Notes: a model not told the origin generated them from the sequence alone. A stretch of DNA of 64,000 nucleotides from Pseudomonadota bacterium (GCA_027620495.1 JAQCEA010000013.1:1-64000), one strand, 5' to 3'; numbered from the stretch's first letter, positions 55,457-64,000 are shown. Program-made: numbers and translations.

Positions 55457-56547
55457 GACCGAAGAACCCTACAATTGTCAGCGGGGATTTCAATCAGCAC
55501 CTCATCACCGGTGGCAAAACTGGCATGCGCGCCTTGATTGATGCAGGCTTTCAGCGTCTGCCCATCACAGGCAAGATCAAGATGTGTTACACTACCGAGA
55601 TAAGTTTGCTCGATCACCTTGGCCTCCATCTGGAGAGAAGACGGCGTTGTTTTTTTGCCCGTTTTGGCAAGGACTTTGACCTTTTCAGGCCGGATCATAA
55701 TCGTAACCGCGTCACCAGCGGCAACATCAGGCGTGCTTATTTTTAAGGTGCCGCCACCGACCAATGTGAAGGTCATGTTTTTTCCTGTCGTTTTGCAACT
55801 GGCTTCGAGCATATTCGCTTCGCCAATAAAATTGGCAACAAACCGGTTCGCGGGTGCTTCATAAACCGCTTGCGGCGTGCCGACTTGCTGGACCTTGCCT
55901 TCACTGATCACCACGATCCGGTCGGACATGGCCAGCGCTTCTTCCTGATCATGCGTTACAAAGATAAATGTAATGCCGGTCTTTTGCTGGAGCTGCTTTA
56001 GTTCATCGCGCATGGCCTGACGCAATTTGAGGTCAAGCGCAGACAGCGGTTCATCCAGTAACAAAACCTTTGGGTTGGGCGCCAATGCCCGTGCCAGTGC
56101 CACGCGCTGTTGCTGTCCGCCCGACATTTGTGATGGACGCCGTTCAGCCAACGCTTCCATTTGGGTCAGGGCTAGCACCTCTTTACAACGGTGATCAATC
56201 TCGGCCTCGCTCTTTTTCAGGCGGCGCAGACCGAACGCAACATTTTCATAGACGCTGAGATGCGGAAACAGGGCGTAATGCTGAAAGACCGTGTTTACTG
56301 GTCGCTGGTTGGGCGGCAGATCCTCTATCTCTTCGCCAAACAGATTGATATGACCTTTTGTCATATCCTCAAATCCGGCAATCATGCGCAGAAGCGTGGT
56401 TTTCCCACAGCCTGATGGACCCAGCAATGTAAGGAATTCATTATCATAGATTTGCAAGGTGACATTATTGACCGCTGTCACCGCCGCATTTCCAGTACCA
56501 TATATTTTGGTGACCTGTTGGATGTCTACCGCAACATTCTTTCGCAT
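55453..56547 (-). CDS. potG: Polyamine-type ABC transporter ATPase (PotG/PotA)
   Basis: The ATG at 56547, behind GGGAGGG, gives 364 residues. The ATPase domain has [33 protein letters not shown] and [14 protein letters not shown]-terminal TOBE domain ([10 protein letters not shown] ... [10 protein letters not shown]) is present, as in PotG. It is the first gene of a nine-gene minus-strand run and is divergent to the aldehyde dehydrogenase gene, with a shared 212-base control region. Confidence 0.92.
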   Translation of the reverse strand: MRKNVAVDIQQVTKIYGTGNAAVTAVNNVTLQIYDNEFLTLLGPSGCGKTTLLRMIAGFEDMTKGHINLFGEEIEDLPPNQRPVNTVFQHYALFPHLSVYENVAFGLRRLKKSEAEIDHRCKEVLALTQMEALAERRPSQMSGGQQQRVALARALAPNPKVLLLDEPLSALDLKLRQAMRDELKQLQQKTGITFIFVTHDQEEALAMSDRIVVISEGKVQQVGTPQAVYEAPANRFVANFIGEANMLEASCKTTGKNMTFTLVGGGTLKISTPDVAAGDAVTIMIRPEKVKVLAKTGKKTTPSSLQMEAKVIEQTYLGSVTHLDLACDGQTLKACINQGAHASFATGDEVLIEIPADNCRVLRS

Positions 56548-56759
56548 ATGCGTGTTTACCCTCCCCAAAACACCCAAATCGACGGTTTAGTTAACAAGAA
56601 AAATGCGACAAGTTGCAACTGTTCTATTGTTTTTTTGCGGACTTAATTTGGTTTTAAGAGTGCGCTTGCCTAATGCCGGCCTAGTCTGGCATTGTTTTAT
56701 CTGGTCTTGCAAAACGGCTAGACCATAAATCACAACCATATGTTTGGGACGGAATTACC

Positions 56760-58265
56760 ATGAGTCCATTAGATACGGGGAGCTGGCAAAAGGCAGATTG
56801 GGATCGTGCCGCCAGCAAAATCACACCAAGTGCGAAAGCCTATATTGATGGCAAATTTGTTGATGCGATATCAGGCAAGACTTTTGCCAGCATCAATCCT
56901 GCAACAGATAGCACGCTGGCCATGGTAGCTGAATGTGATGCCGCGGACATAGACCGGGCGGTTGCGGCAGCAAGGCGGGCCTTTGAGGCTGGCGTGTGGT
57001 CTGCGATGGCGCCAATGGATCGCAAAGCGGTGTTATTGCGGCTTGCCGAATTAATCCGCCAAAATCTGGTCGAATTGGCGCTGTTGGATAGTCTGGATAT
57101 GGGTAAGCTTGTTACCGATGCCGCGACTATTGACGTTCCCGGATCAGCGCTGTTTTTCCAATGGTATGCCGAGGCGATTGACAAGGTTTATGATGAGATT
57201 GCACCGACCGGCCCGGGTGATTTGGCGTTGATAACACGTGAACCCTTGGGTGTTGTCGGGGCTGTTGTGCCCTGGAACTTTCCGCTGGATATGGCAACAT
57301 GGAAATGTGCCGCAGCACTGGCCGCTGGTAATTCGGTTGTTTTAAAGCCGGCTGAGCAGTCACCGCTATCGGCACTGCGGCTTGCGGAACTTGCAAGTGA
57401 AGCCGGGTTGCCGGATGGTGTGTTGAATGTTGTTCCTGGATTTGGTGAAACAGCGGGTCGTGCTTTGGGGTTGCACCCAGATGTTGATTGTTTGGCCTTT
57501 ACCGGATCGACTGCAGTTGGGAAATTGTTTCAGCAATATGCTGGGCAATCAAACATGAAACAAGTCTGGCTGGAGACGGGTGGCAAAAGCCCTAATTTGG
57601 TATTTGCCGATTGCGCCGATTTGGACGCGGCCGCTGACATGGCGGCGTTTGGCATTTTTTTCAATCAGGGCGAGGTCTGTTCAGCCAATTCACGTTTGTT
57701 AGTTGAACGCAGCATTCAACAGGAATTTGTCGACCGATTGGTGGCGCGTGCGAAAAATACCCAACCGGGAAATCCGCTTGATCCAGCTTCCAAGATGGGT
57801 GCCATGGTCAGCCGCGAACAAACCGACCGTGTGATGGAATATATCGACATAGGCAAAAAAGAGAGTGAGTTGGTTGTCGGCGGCGAGGAAGTCAAAATTG
57901 ATGGAAAAGGGTGTTTTATCACCCCGACGATTTTCAATAATGTAACATCAGATGCAACGATTGCACGCGATGAGATTTTTGGCCCGGTGTTGGCGGTCGT
58001 GCCATTTGACACTGAAGAAGAAGCGGTGCGGATTGCGAATGATTCAGTCTATGGTTTGGCGGCTTCGGTATGGACCGATGGGCTGTCGCGCGCGCATCGC
58101 GTTGCCAGTAAATTGCGCGCCGGAACAGTTTCGGTCAACACGGTCGATGCGCTGAGTCCTATGACGCCATTTGGTGGTTTTAAGCAGTCCGGAATTGGTC
58201 GTGATTTGTCGCTTCATTCCTTTGACAAATATACCGCGCTGAAAACAACATGGATAAAATATTAG
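56760..58265 (+). CDS. Aldehyde dehydrogenase, PuuC-like (aminoaldehyde-oxidising type)
   Basis: This is a 501-residue NAD(P)-dependent dehydrogenase with VVPWNFPLDMATWK, FTGSTAVGKLFQQ, the general-base glutamate in LETGGKSPN (about residue 270) and the nucleophile in NQGEVCSANSR (about residue 304). Its overall layout matches gamma-glutamyl-gamma-aminobutyraldehyde dehydrogenase PuuC. Divergence from the polyamine operon supports oxidation of aminoaldehydes made from polyamines. Betaine aldehyde is another possible substrate. Confidence 0.88.
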   Translation: MSPLDTGSWQKADWDRAASKITPSAKAYIDGKFVDAISGKTFASINPATDSTLAMVAECDAADIDRAVAAARRAFEAGVWSAMAPMDRKAVLLRLAELIRQNLVELALLDSLDMGKLVTDAATIDVPGSALFFQWYAEAIDKVYDEIAPTGPGDLALITREPLGVVGAVVPWNFPLDMATWKCAAALAAGNSVVLKPAEQSPLSALRLAELASEAGLPDGVLNVVPGFGETAGRALGLHPDVDCLAFTGSTAVGKLFQQYAGQSNMKQVWLETGGKSPNLVFADCADLDAAADMAAFGIFFNQGEVCSANSRLLVERSIQQEFVDRLVARAKNTQPGNPLDPASKMGAMVSREQTDRVMEYIDIGKKESELVVGGEEVKIDGKGCFITPTIFNNVTSDATIARDEIFGPVLAVVPFDTEEEAVRIANDSVYGLAASVWTDGLSRAHRVASKLRAGTVSVNTVDALSPMTPFGGFKQSGIGRDLSLHSFDKYTALKTTWIKY

Positions 58266-58334
58266 CCCCCGTTATGTTCTCACATGCGCGGTTTGCATGA
58301 TTCTTTATGCTTTCAATTCATCTTTGTAACCGCG

Positions 58335-58360
58335 TTATGTCTAGATACTCTCAGACATAA
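58335..58360. terminator. Hairpin between convergent genes
   Basis: This is a perfect 8-bp inverted repeat TTATGTCT / AGACATAA with a 10-base loop between the convergent aldehyde dehydrogenase and glpD genes. There is no T-run on either side, so a role as bidirectional terminator is only suggested by position. Confidence 0.35.
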
Positions 58361-58387
58361 TCAGCAATCAGCGTATATGCGGGTTGA

Positions 58388-59869
58388 TTAGTTTTCTGCA
58401 AGGTTTAGATAATTTGCGAGGTGCGTTTTCATTGACGCATCAAAATAGAGGCCCAATTTGGTGCGGCGATCGAGGATATCCTCTGCGGTGCGTACCCATT
58501 CCTGCGCTATCAGCCATTCAATTTCTGCCTGATAGAGGCCATATCCAAATGCTTGCCCTAGCCGCTTTGGGCGGTCTGCTGTACCAAGAATGGCATAAAT
58601 TTCTGACCCATAGGCGCGCGCCATGCGGGTGATCATCTGTTCTGGAAACGCCGGGAAATCTCGCTTAACACGATCCAAAAAATGTTGAAAATTAGCACAA
58701 GGGATGTCGCCGCCCGGAAGATGGGCAGAAGAAGCTAGGCCAACTTTTGGGGCAGGCCATTTTTGATTAACTAATCGGGCCACCTTTACGGCCAGCTGGC
58801 GGTAGGTGGTTAATTTACCGCCAAAAACATTTAACCAATTCTTTGCGGCTTCATCTTGCCAAGACAACACATAATCACGGGTTATTGATTGCAGCGCTTT
58901 TTTGCCATCATCAAACAGCGGACGTACACCTGAATAGCTGGCAATAATCGTCTCTCGATTAAGCGGCGTGGCCAGATAGTGGCCTAGCTCGTTGCAGATA
59001 TAGTCTAGTTCATCATTGCTGATTTGTGGGTGATCTGCAGAACCTTGGTGATCCATATCGGTTGTGCCAAGCAGAGTGAAATCATCCAGATAGGGAAGGG
59101 CAAATAGAATCCGGCCATCTGAATTTTGAAAGATATAAGCTTTGTTATGATCAAAAAGTCGCTTGGTAATCAAATGTGAGCCACGCACTAATCTGATGTT
59201 TTTCTCTGGCTGACGGTCTTGTTGCAAGGCCATAATCTGGTCAACAAATGGCCCCCCAGCATTGATAATCATTTCTGCATGAATCTCACGCGTGCTGGTT
59301 TTGGCTACCCATCCTTTTGATGATCTGCTGATTTGCACTATTTCGCTATCACGGTAAATCTTTGCGCCCCGTTGAGACGCGGCCCTTGCATTGGCAAGGG
59401 TTAGACGGCTGTCATCAACAAAACAATCTGTATATTCAAAGCCGTGCGTTATGTCCGACCGAAGCGCGTGTCCGGCGGCATCTGTGGTGAGATCAACACC
59501 AGTTGGGCGCGCCAGTTCTGACCGCCCGCCTAAATTTGCATAGATAAACAGACCCATTTGCAGCAACCATTTCGGCCGCATCCCCGCTTGGTGTGGCAGA
59601 ACAAATCGCATGGGGTGTATCAGATGCGGTGCCATATTCATAAGAATATCCCGTTCTTTTAGCGCCTCTCTCACGAGCCTGAATTTATAATGTTCTAGGT
59701 AACGCAGTCCGCCATGGATAAGTTTTGTGGACCATGAAGATGTCGCCGATGCAATGTCATTTTTTTCACATAAGATGACTTGGTACCCTCTGCCCGCCAA
59801 TTCGCGTGCAATCCCACAGCCGTTTATGCCCCCACCAATAATCAGGATATCGCATTGACTTAGTTGCAT
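58388..59869 (-). CDS. glpD: Glycerol-3-phosphate dehydrogenase (FAD, aerobic)
   Basis: It oxidises glycerol-3-phosphate to dihydroxyacetone phosphate at the membrane, feeding quinone. The 493 residues begin with the FAD-binding motif DILIIGGGINGCGIARELAGRG, followed by SSWSTKLIHGGLRYLEHYKF, a GlpD signature. GVRPLFDDGK and the C-terminal helical domain with GGKLTTYRQLA are also present. No glycerol kinase or transporter is adjacent. Confidence 0.94.
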   Translation of the reverse strand: MQLSQCDILIIGGGINGCGIARELAGRGYQVILCEKNDIASATSSWSTKLIHGGLRYLEHYKFRLVREALKERDILMNMAPHLIHPMRFVLPHQAGMRPKWLLQMGLFIYANLGGRSELARPTGVDLTTDAAGHALRSDITHGFEYTDCFVDDSRLTLANARAASQRGAKIYRDSEIVQISRSSKGWVAKTSTREIHAEMIINAGGPFVDQIMALQQDRQPEKNIRLVRGSHLITKRLFDHNKAYIFQNSDGRILFALPYLDDFTLLGTTDMDHQGSADHPQISNDELDYICNELGHYLATPLNRETIIASYSGVRPLFDDGKKALQSITRDYVLSWQDEAAKNWLNVFGGKLTTYRQLAVKVARLVNQKWPAPKVGLASSAHLPGGDIPCANFQHFLDRVKRDFPAFPEQMITRMARAYGSEIYAILGTADRPKRLGQAFGYGLYQAEIEWLIAQEWVRTAEDILDRRTKLGLYFDASMKTHLANYLNLAEN

Positions 59870-59970
59870 ATTTTTAAAACATCGTAAAACCGAGGGGAAT
59901 CTATCTTGTTTCGGTAAAACATAGTTTAAGTTTTGTCCGGGCTTTTCGCCAAGCGTAATATTTGTCTAAT

Positions 59971-60060
59971 CATGTGTATTGGTGCTGGCCAAGGCGTGGC
60001 ATTGATTCTGGAGGCCTGCTAGGGGACAGTGCGGCACGCCATCTATTTCGATAGCCATTC
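59971..60060 (+). pseudogene. Thiolase 3'-end fragment
   Basis: About 90 bases match the end of the thiolase gene at 28181, reading CIGAGQGVALILEAC then a stop. The similarity continues about 35 bases past the stop codon (GGACAGTG versus GGACGGTG, then TTTCGATAG versus TTTGATAG). No upstream thiolase sequence is present. It is a truncated copy of that locus, with no function expected. It lies upstream of glpD on the opposite strand. Confidence 0.7.
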
Positions 60061-60086
60061 AAAACAAAAACTAAATTCAATTAACT

Positions 60087-60239
60087 TCACAAAAATTCTT
60101 GTTTCTTCTGAAGTAAGATATTTTGTTTTAGTTCATCAATAGTCATTAAAGTCATAGCATTAAAATAGTACATGACGTCACCATTCTTCAGAAACCTTAT
60201 GAACTGGTCATACGCATTAACTGTTGTTCGCCGTTTCAA
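60087..60239 (-). CDS. Small ORF or gene remnant, unknown
   Basis: This is a 50-codon frame from a TTG at 60239 to a TGA at 60087, below the track's size limit. The predicted peptide includes VNAYDQFIRFLKNGDVMYYF and TLMTIDELKQNILLQKK, which has the look of a genuine helical protein C-terminus. The ribosome binding site is weak, and a stop lies just upstream in frame. It may be the tail of a lost gene in a debris-rich interval. The remaining bases of the 540-base gap (59870-60423) hold the thiolase fragment and A+T-rich sequence with no other recognised feature. Confidence 0.3.
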   Translation of the reverse strand: MKRRTTVNAYDQFIRFLKNGDVMYYFNAMTLMTIDELKQNILLQKKQEFL

Positions 60240-60423
60240 AACCTATTTTAGCAACAAAAAAATTAATTATATCAATACTTTATACTTCTCATAGATTTTT
60301 TTCTTGCAGAGGTTTTCTGTGTTTGGCGTTATGTATAGTTGAAAAACACTGTCAGGTTTTTGTGATCTTTAAAATCTAATATGCCTAATCCCTGTCAATG
60401 TCTTATTTTTGGGGCGTTGGTTG

Positions 60424-60882
60424 ATGAGTATCTCTCAATTCAAAACTTATCTGCAAACATATGTTCGGAATTGGTGCGAAGCTAATGGTCAGAGTATTGA
60501 CAACGGCAAGTCACGGGGACTGGCTTTTGAGAATTTTGTGTTTGAAACTCTAGTAAGCCGCTTTGAGTTAGATGGAGCTTCTATTGAAGAAAATGTATTT
60601 AGATCTGACGAGAGAGGTTTTGACATCATATTGCCACCGTCAGGCAATAGTGATTTTTTTATTGTTTGTCAGTGTGAAATGGGTGGTGCCATAATCGCGC
60701 GCCATCTTCATGATCGTATTTTTGAAAGATTCGAACAGGGGCAAGAGGCAGAGGGAAGCGGCCTTGGCCTTGCCATTGTAAAGGAAATTTGTCTCTTGCA
60801 TGGGGGTGAGGCCAGCTATAGCGAGGTTGGCGGGTGGGCCTGTTTTACCCTGACACTGCCGCAATCAGGCACGCGGGAATAG
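60424..60882 (+). pseudogene. Chimeric ORF: endonuclease-like N-terminus fused to histidine-kinase C-terminus
   Basis: The 152-codon frame from the ATG at 60424 has two unrelated halves. Residues 1 to about 90 (GLAFENFVFETLVSRFELDG, then DERGFDIILPP and FFIVCQCE) resemble the N-terminal nuclease-like part of AIPR-type abortive-infection proteins. Residues from about 95 on (RIFERFEQGQ, then EGSGLGLAIVKEICLLHGGE) are the G2 box and end of a histidine-kinase ATPase domain. Neither half is complete. It is most likely an in-frame fusion left by a deletion near 60690, and expression is unknown. Confidence 0.6.
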
Positions 60883-60921
60883 CGCCATTGCCGGGCCAGC
60901 CAAACCCGCACAAGACGGGTA

Positions 60922-61356
60922 TTAATACACTTTGATTTCATAGCACCGACAGGCCGTGCGGCCATGTTTGCGCCCATAGATTTCCAGCCGGTGTTCGGTA
61001 AGCTCAAATCCCATTTCGCTGGCTATTTCCTCGATCAGCCGTTGCAGTTGCTGGCTTTTAAATTCATGGATTTGACCAGTTTCGACATCCATCAAATGGT
61101 CATGTTCCACACGTTTGATTTCAAACCGCGCCTTGCCATCGCCAACATCAAGTTTTTGGATGAGTTGATAATCTTCAAAAATACCCAAAGACCGGTAAAT
61201 TGATGCAATTGATATAGAGCTGTCTTTTTCCTTGCACCGCAAATAGATCGTTTCGACATCGGGGTGATCGGCCGCTTCTTCAAGCACCGTTGCCAGCAAA
61301 TGACGCTGGCTGGTCATTCTGATTCCAGCATGCGTGCATTTTTTGACAAAAGGCAT
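60922..61356 (-). CDS. fur: Fur-family metal-responsive regulator
   Basis: This is a Fur-type repressor. The ATG at 61356, preceded by AAGGTGAC, gives 144 residues, the normal length; the track ORF adds 16. A winged-helix N-domain (RMTSQRHLLATVLEEAADHPDVETIY, SIASIYRSLGIFEDYQLIQK) is followed by the metal/dimer domain with EHDHLMDVETGQIHEF. The C-terminal ACRCYEIKVY is unusual for its closely spaced cysteines. It could sense iron (Fur) or manganese (Mur); the sequence alone does not decide. Confidence 0.88.
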   Translation of the reverse strand: MPFVKKCTHAGIRMTSQRHLLATVLEEAADHPDVETIYLRCKEKDSSISIASIYRSLGIFEDYQLIQKLDVGDGKARFEIKRVEHDHLMDVETGQIHEFKSQQLQRLIEEIASEMGFELTEHRLEIYGRKHGRTACRCYEIKVY

Positions 61357-61524
61357 GTCACCTTTTTTACGTGCTTTTGTGCCAGTCATAGTTTTAAACA
61401 CCATCTAGAAACGCTGATTCATTGTTGCATCAAAACATAATTTTGCAAAAATATATTGCAGCTTCATATGATCAGCCTAACCTTATGACACAAACGCCAT
61501 ATTTATCACCTTGGAGGTGCCGCC

Positions 61525-62379
61525 ATGCTTTCAAAAGAACAGGTCGAATTTTTCAACGCTAACGGTTATTTAGTGGTCGAAGATGCGGTCACGCCCGATC
61601 AATTAGATGCTTTGCGTCAAGATTTTGCCAATTGGGTGGAAGAAAGCCGCGACCATGATGAGGCATGGGGCGAGATCATCAATGGCAAGCCCAGATTTGA
61701 TGTGGAAAAAGGGCATTCTGCTGCCACACCCGCCTTGCGCCGGGTCAATGCACCCCATGAGGTCTCAGATGCTTATTTTAATGTCATGGCGGATAGCAAG
61801 ATGACCGATATGGTCGCTGATCTAATTGGCCCTGATGTGAAATTGCATCACACAAAAATCAACTCAAAATTGCCCGGATCGGCAACAGCGGTCAAATGGC
61901 ATCAAGATTTTCCATTCACACCGCATACCAATGATGATCTGATTACGGCACTTTTAATGGTAGATGAAGTAAATACTGAAAATGGCCCCCTGGAAGTTTG
62001 GGCGGATACCCACAACGGAACCATCCACACATTATGGCATGATGGCCAGTTTACAGGTGCGGTGAGTGACGAAATTACCGAACAAGCGTTACAAAAACGT
62101 ACCATTTGCACGGGTAAGGCCGGCAGTGTTTGTTTGATGCATACGCGCCTTTTACATGGGTCTGCACCTAATCGGTCCGACGCATCACGGACACTTTTCA
62201 TCTGCGTTTATAGTGCCGCTGATGCCATGCCTATTTCACCGTCACCTGTCCCCACCACGTATCAAGGGATGATCGTTCGCGGAGAAGATAAAGGCCTTGT
62301 GCGGTCAGTGGATTTTCATATACCCATGCCAAAATTGCCAGATGGCGCCTCTTTCTTTGACCAGCAGCAAAGAGGCTGA
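61525..62379 (+). CDS. Phytanoyl-CoA dioxygenase (PhyH) family Fe(II)/2-oxoglutarate oxygenase
   Basis: This is a 284-residue PhyH-family protein starting MLSKEQVEFFNANGYLVVED. The iron site is HQDFPF (HxD, near residue 132) plus the distal histidine in TRLLHGSAPNRS, and the following SRTLF carries the arginine for 2-oxoglutarate. GGAGGTGCC precedes the ATG. It is divergent to fur and is followed by a Rieske oxygenase gene after eight bases. The substrate is unknown; relatives hydroxylate ectoine, phosphonates and various small metabolites. Confidence 0.85.
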   Translation: MLSKEQVEFFNANGYLVVEDAVTPDQLDALRQDFANWVEESRDHDEAWGEIINGKPRFDVEKGHSAATPALRRVNAPHEVSDAYFNVMADSKMTDMVADLIGPDVKLHHTKINSKLPGSATAVKWHQDFPFTPHTNDDLITALLMVDEVNTENGPLEVWADTHNGTIHTLWHDGQFTGAVSDEITEQALQKRTICTGKAGSVCLMHTRLLHGSAPNRSDASRTLFICVYSAADAMPISPSPVPTTYQGMIVRGEDKGLVRSVDFHIPMPKLPDGASFFDQQQRG

Positions 62380-62387
62380 GAAAACAC

Positions 62388-63506
62388 ATGACATTAGACC
62401 AAGCGCAAGAAGATCTTTTTTGTGCCATTGCCAATAATGAAAATCGAACACCGCATTCTATGCCCGGTTGGTATTATTCAGATCAGCAGCTGTTTGAATT
62501 AGAAAAAACCAAGGTTTTTGCTGATGGGTGGGTTTGCGTCGGCCACCAGAGCGAAATTTCCAAAACAGGTCAATATATAACAGCCACCATTGGTGATGAG
62601 CCGATCGTCATATTGCGTGATCGACAAAAGCAAATACGCGCCTTTTCCAATATTTGCCGACATCGCGGCATGACACTTGTCGACGGCAAAGGAAAGGTTA
62701 GTCTGTTAACCTGCCCGTATCATGCTTGGAGTTACCAGCTTGATGGCCAGCTTTATAAAGCGCCATACATGGACTCGGTCGAAGGATTTGATCCCACGCT
62801 TTGCGCCCTGCCAGAATTTAAACTGGAAGAATGGTTGGGATTTATGTTTGTTAACATTAGCGGTGTGGCAGCGCCGCTGGCCCCACAATTGGCTGATCTT
62901 GAGCCATTTTTGAAAAACTATCATCCTGAAGACCGCCATAGTACGCAGACCTGGCATGAAGAATGGCAAACCAATTGGAAAGCGCTTGTCGAAAATTTTA
63001 TGGAAGGCTATCACCTCTCGGTAACCCATGCGACAACGCTTGATTACATAACGCCCACAGAATTATGCGAAAAATTAGCCTCTGGAGACGGGTTTACCGC
63101 GTATCGATCTAACTATCGTCCATCATCACCGCAACGCCTGCCATTTCCAGCTGATCTGATACCGAAAGAGCAGCGGTCTTCAGTGCTGGTGAATATTTAT
63201 CCAAATTTTGTCATTACAGTTGGGCCAAATTGCGCGGTTTTTTTGATTTTATTGCCAGTTCGCGTTGAAAGTGTGGTGATCAAAATGGGCGTGCTCGTTC
63301 AAGATGGTGCAGATGATCTGGCGGAAACCAAAGCTTATATCGATCTTGCTCACGCGTTTAATGCAGAAGATAAAGCCACGCTTGAGGCCATACAGAAAAA
63401 CGCCAAAACGAGTTTCCGCCCCATAGCGCATCTTGCACCTGAAGCGTTTGAAGGTACGATTTGGGATTTTACGCGCCAAATGGCAAAATTAATGATAAGT
63501 AATTAA
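62388..63506 (+). CDS. Rieske-type oxygenase, CntA/GbcA-like (quaternary-amine class)
   Basis: This is a 372-residue oxygenase component with a Rieske [2Fe-2S] site (CRHRGMTLVDGKG then LTCPYHAWSY, C-x-H ... C-x2-H). The mononuclear iron site is NFMEGYHLSVTHATTLD (two histidines). Length and layout match the carnitine/glycine-betaine oxygenase group. No reductase gene is in the window, so electrons must come from elsewhere. It is co-transcribed with the PhyH-like gene. Confidence 0.82.
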   Translation: MTLDQAQEDLFCAIANNENRTPHSMPGWYYSDQQLFELEKTKVFADGWVCVGHQSEISKTGQYITATIGDEPIVILRDRQKQIRAFSNICRHRGMTLVDGKGKVSLLTCPYHAWSYQLDGQLYKAPYMDSVEGFDPTLCALPEFKLEEWLGFMFVNISGVAAPLAPQLADLEPFLKNYHPEDRHSTQTWHEEWQTNWKALVENFMEGYHLSVTHATTLDYITPTELCEKLASGDGFTAYRSNYRPSSPQRLPFPADLIPKEQRSSVLVNIYPNFVITVGPNCAVFLILLPVRVESVVIKMGVLVQDGADDLAETKAYIDLAHAFNAEDKATLEAIQKNAKTSFRPIAHLAPEAFEGTIWDFTRQMAKLMISN

Positions 63507-63587
63507 GCAATACAGGCATGCGCGCAAATACTGGTTTTATTTGCGCCATTTAAGCTGGCAAGCAAAATAATATGATTGTTTGACGCC

Positions 63588-64000
63588 ATGACAGATCACC
63601 CCACAACCTTGTCAATTCTGCGTGACCTCATCGGGTTTCCGACGGTCAGCCGCGACCCCAACCGGGACCTGATTGATTATTGTGCCAGCTATTTAAAATC
63701 AATCGGCGCGTCAGTTGACATCATAACAGCCGAAGCGGGGCGCAAGGCCAACCTATATGCAACGATTGGCCCCCAGGATGTGCCGGGCGTGATGCTGTCT
63801 GGCCATACAGATGTTGTGCCGGTTGATGGTCAAGCCTGGTCAAAACCACCATTTGAAGCGGTGGTCGAAGACGGGCGGGTCTATGGGCGGGGAACAGCCG
63901 ATATGAAGGGGTTCGTCGCATCGGCATTATTTTGTGCCAGCAAAGCGGCAGATCGACAGCTAACAACGCCGTTGCATCTTGCCTTGTCACATGATGAAGA
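63588..64000 (+). CDS. argE: Acetylornithine deacetylase-like M20 peptidase, 5' part
   Basis: This gene is cut by the window end, so it is absent from the ORF track. From the ATG at 63588 it encodes TLSILRDLIGFPTVSRDPN, the metal-binding SGHTDVVPVDGQAW and GRGTADMKGFVAS, and a final ALSHDE at the edge. This is the beginning of ArgE-type M20 zinc hydrolases that deacetylate N-acetylornithine. Other M20 amidohydrolases cannot be excluded without the C-terminal half. Confidence 0.8.
   Translation, partial: MTDHPTTLSILRDLIGFPTVSRDPNRDLIDYCASYLKSIGASVDIITAEAGRKANLYATIGPQDVPGVMLSGHTDVVPVDGQAWSKPPFEAVVEDGRVYGRGTADMKGFVASALFCASKAADRQLTTPLHLALSHDE

Overview
The window looks like a chromosomal segment from a marine alphaproteobacterium. 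This rests on four things: alphaproteobacterial-type proteins throughout (PutR/PutA, Fur, urease set, acetylpolyamine amidohydrolase); many ABC uptake systems for amino acids, peptides and polyamines; several enzymes for methylated or quaternary amines and phosphonates; and moderate G+C with tightly packed operons. A SAR116-like lineage would fit, but that is inference from gene content and was not tested. No rRNA, complete tRNA, CRISPR array or intact transposase was recognised.

Layout. 0-5.5 kb: a degraded allantoinase tail, then a complete ureDABCEFG urease operon. 5.6-8 kb: two EamA-type exporters. 8-15.7 kb (minus strand): a small anchored protein, nicotinamidase, a complete branched-chain-amino-acid-type (HAAT) ABC transporter and a polytopic membrane protein. 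15.7-19.7 kb: the divergent putR/putA proline catabolic pair. 19.7-28.7 kb: a serine-recombinase remnant, then a fatty-acid-oxidation-type enzyme, a second HAAT transporter and a PcaF-like thiolase in one operon, then an orphan ectoine synthase. 28.8-33 kb: a sterol-desaturase-family hydroxylase, a non-pyrrolysine MttB-family methyltransferase and an MFS transporter. 33-36.8 kb (minus): acyl-CoA synthetase, TIM-barrel isomerase and fatty acid desaturase. 36.8-43.7 kb (minus): a Dpp/Opp-type ABC transporter with a gamma-butyrobetaine-hydroxylase-like dioxygenase. 44.1-45.8 kb (minus): a tmpA/tmpB-like pair for trimethylaminoethylphosphonate. 46.2-56.5 kb (minus): a nine-gene run with a spermidine/putrescine-type transporter, amidase, trimethylamine-dehydrogenase-like flavoprotein, exporter, acetylpolyamine amidohydrolase and N-carbamoylputrescine amidase. 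A PuuC-like aldehyde dehydrogenase is divergent to it. 58.4-64 kb: glpD, gene debris, a chimeric ORF, fur, a PhyH/Rieske oxygenase pair and the start of argE.

How it fits together. Much of the window takes up and dismantles nitrogenous osmolytes and amines (urea, proline, polyamines, N-acylated and N-methylated amines, a quaternary-ammonium phosphonate). These should yield ammonium, phosphate and carbon.

Most notable structure. A 53-bp sequence occurs four times, always in the same orientation, at 7.9, 15.7, 19.7 and 28.7 kb. Its last ~20 bases look like the CCA end of an initiator tRNA. The copies bracket three functional modules, and one copy abuts the C-terminal remnant of a serine recombinase. 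Three further places carry debris of fatty-acid-oxidation genes or fused gene ends. Together these suggest a region built and eroded by repeated insertion and recombination.
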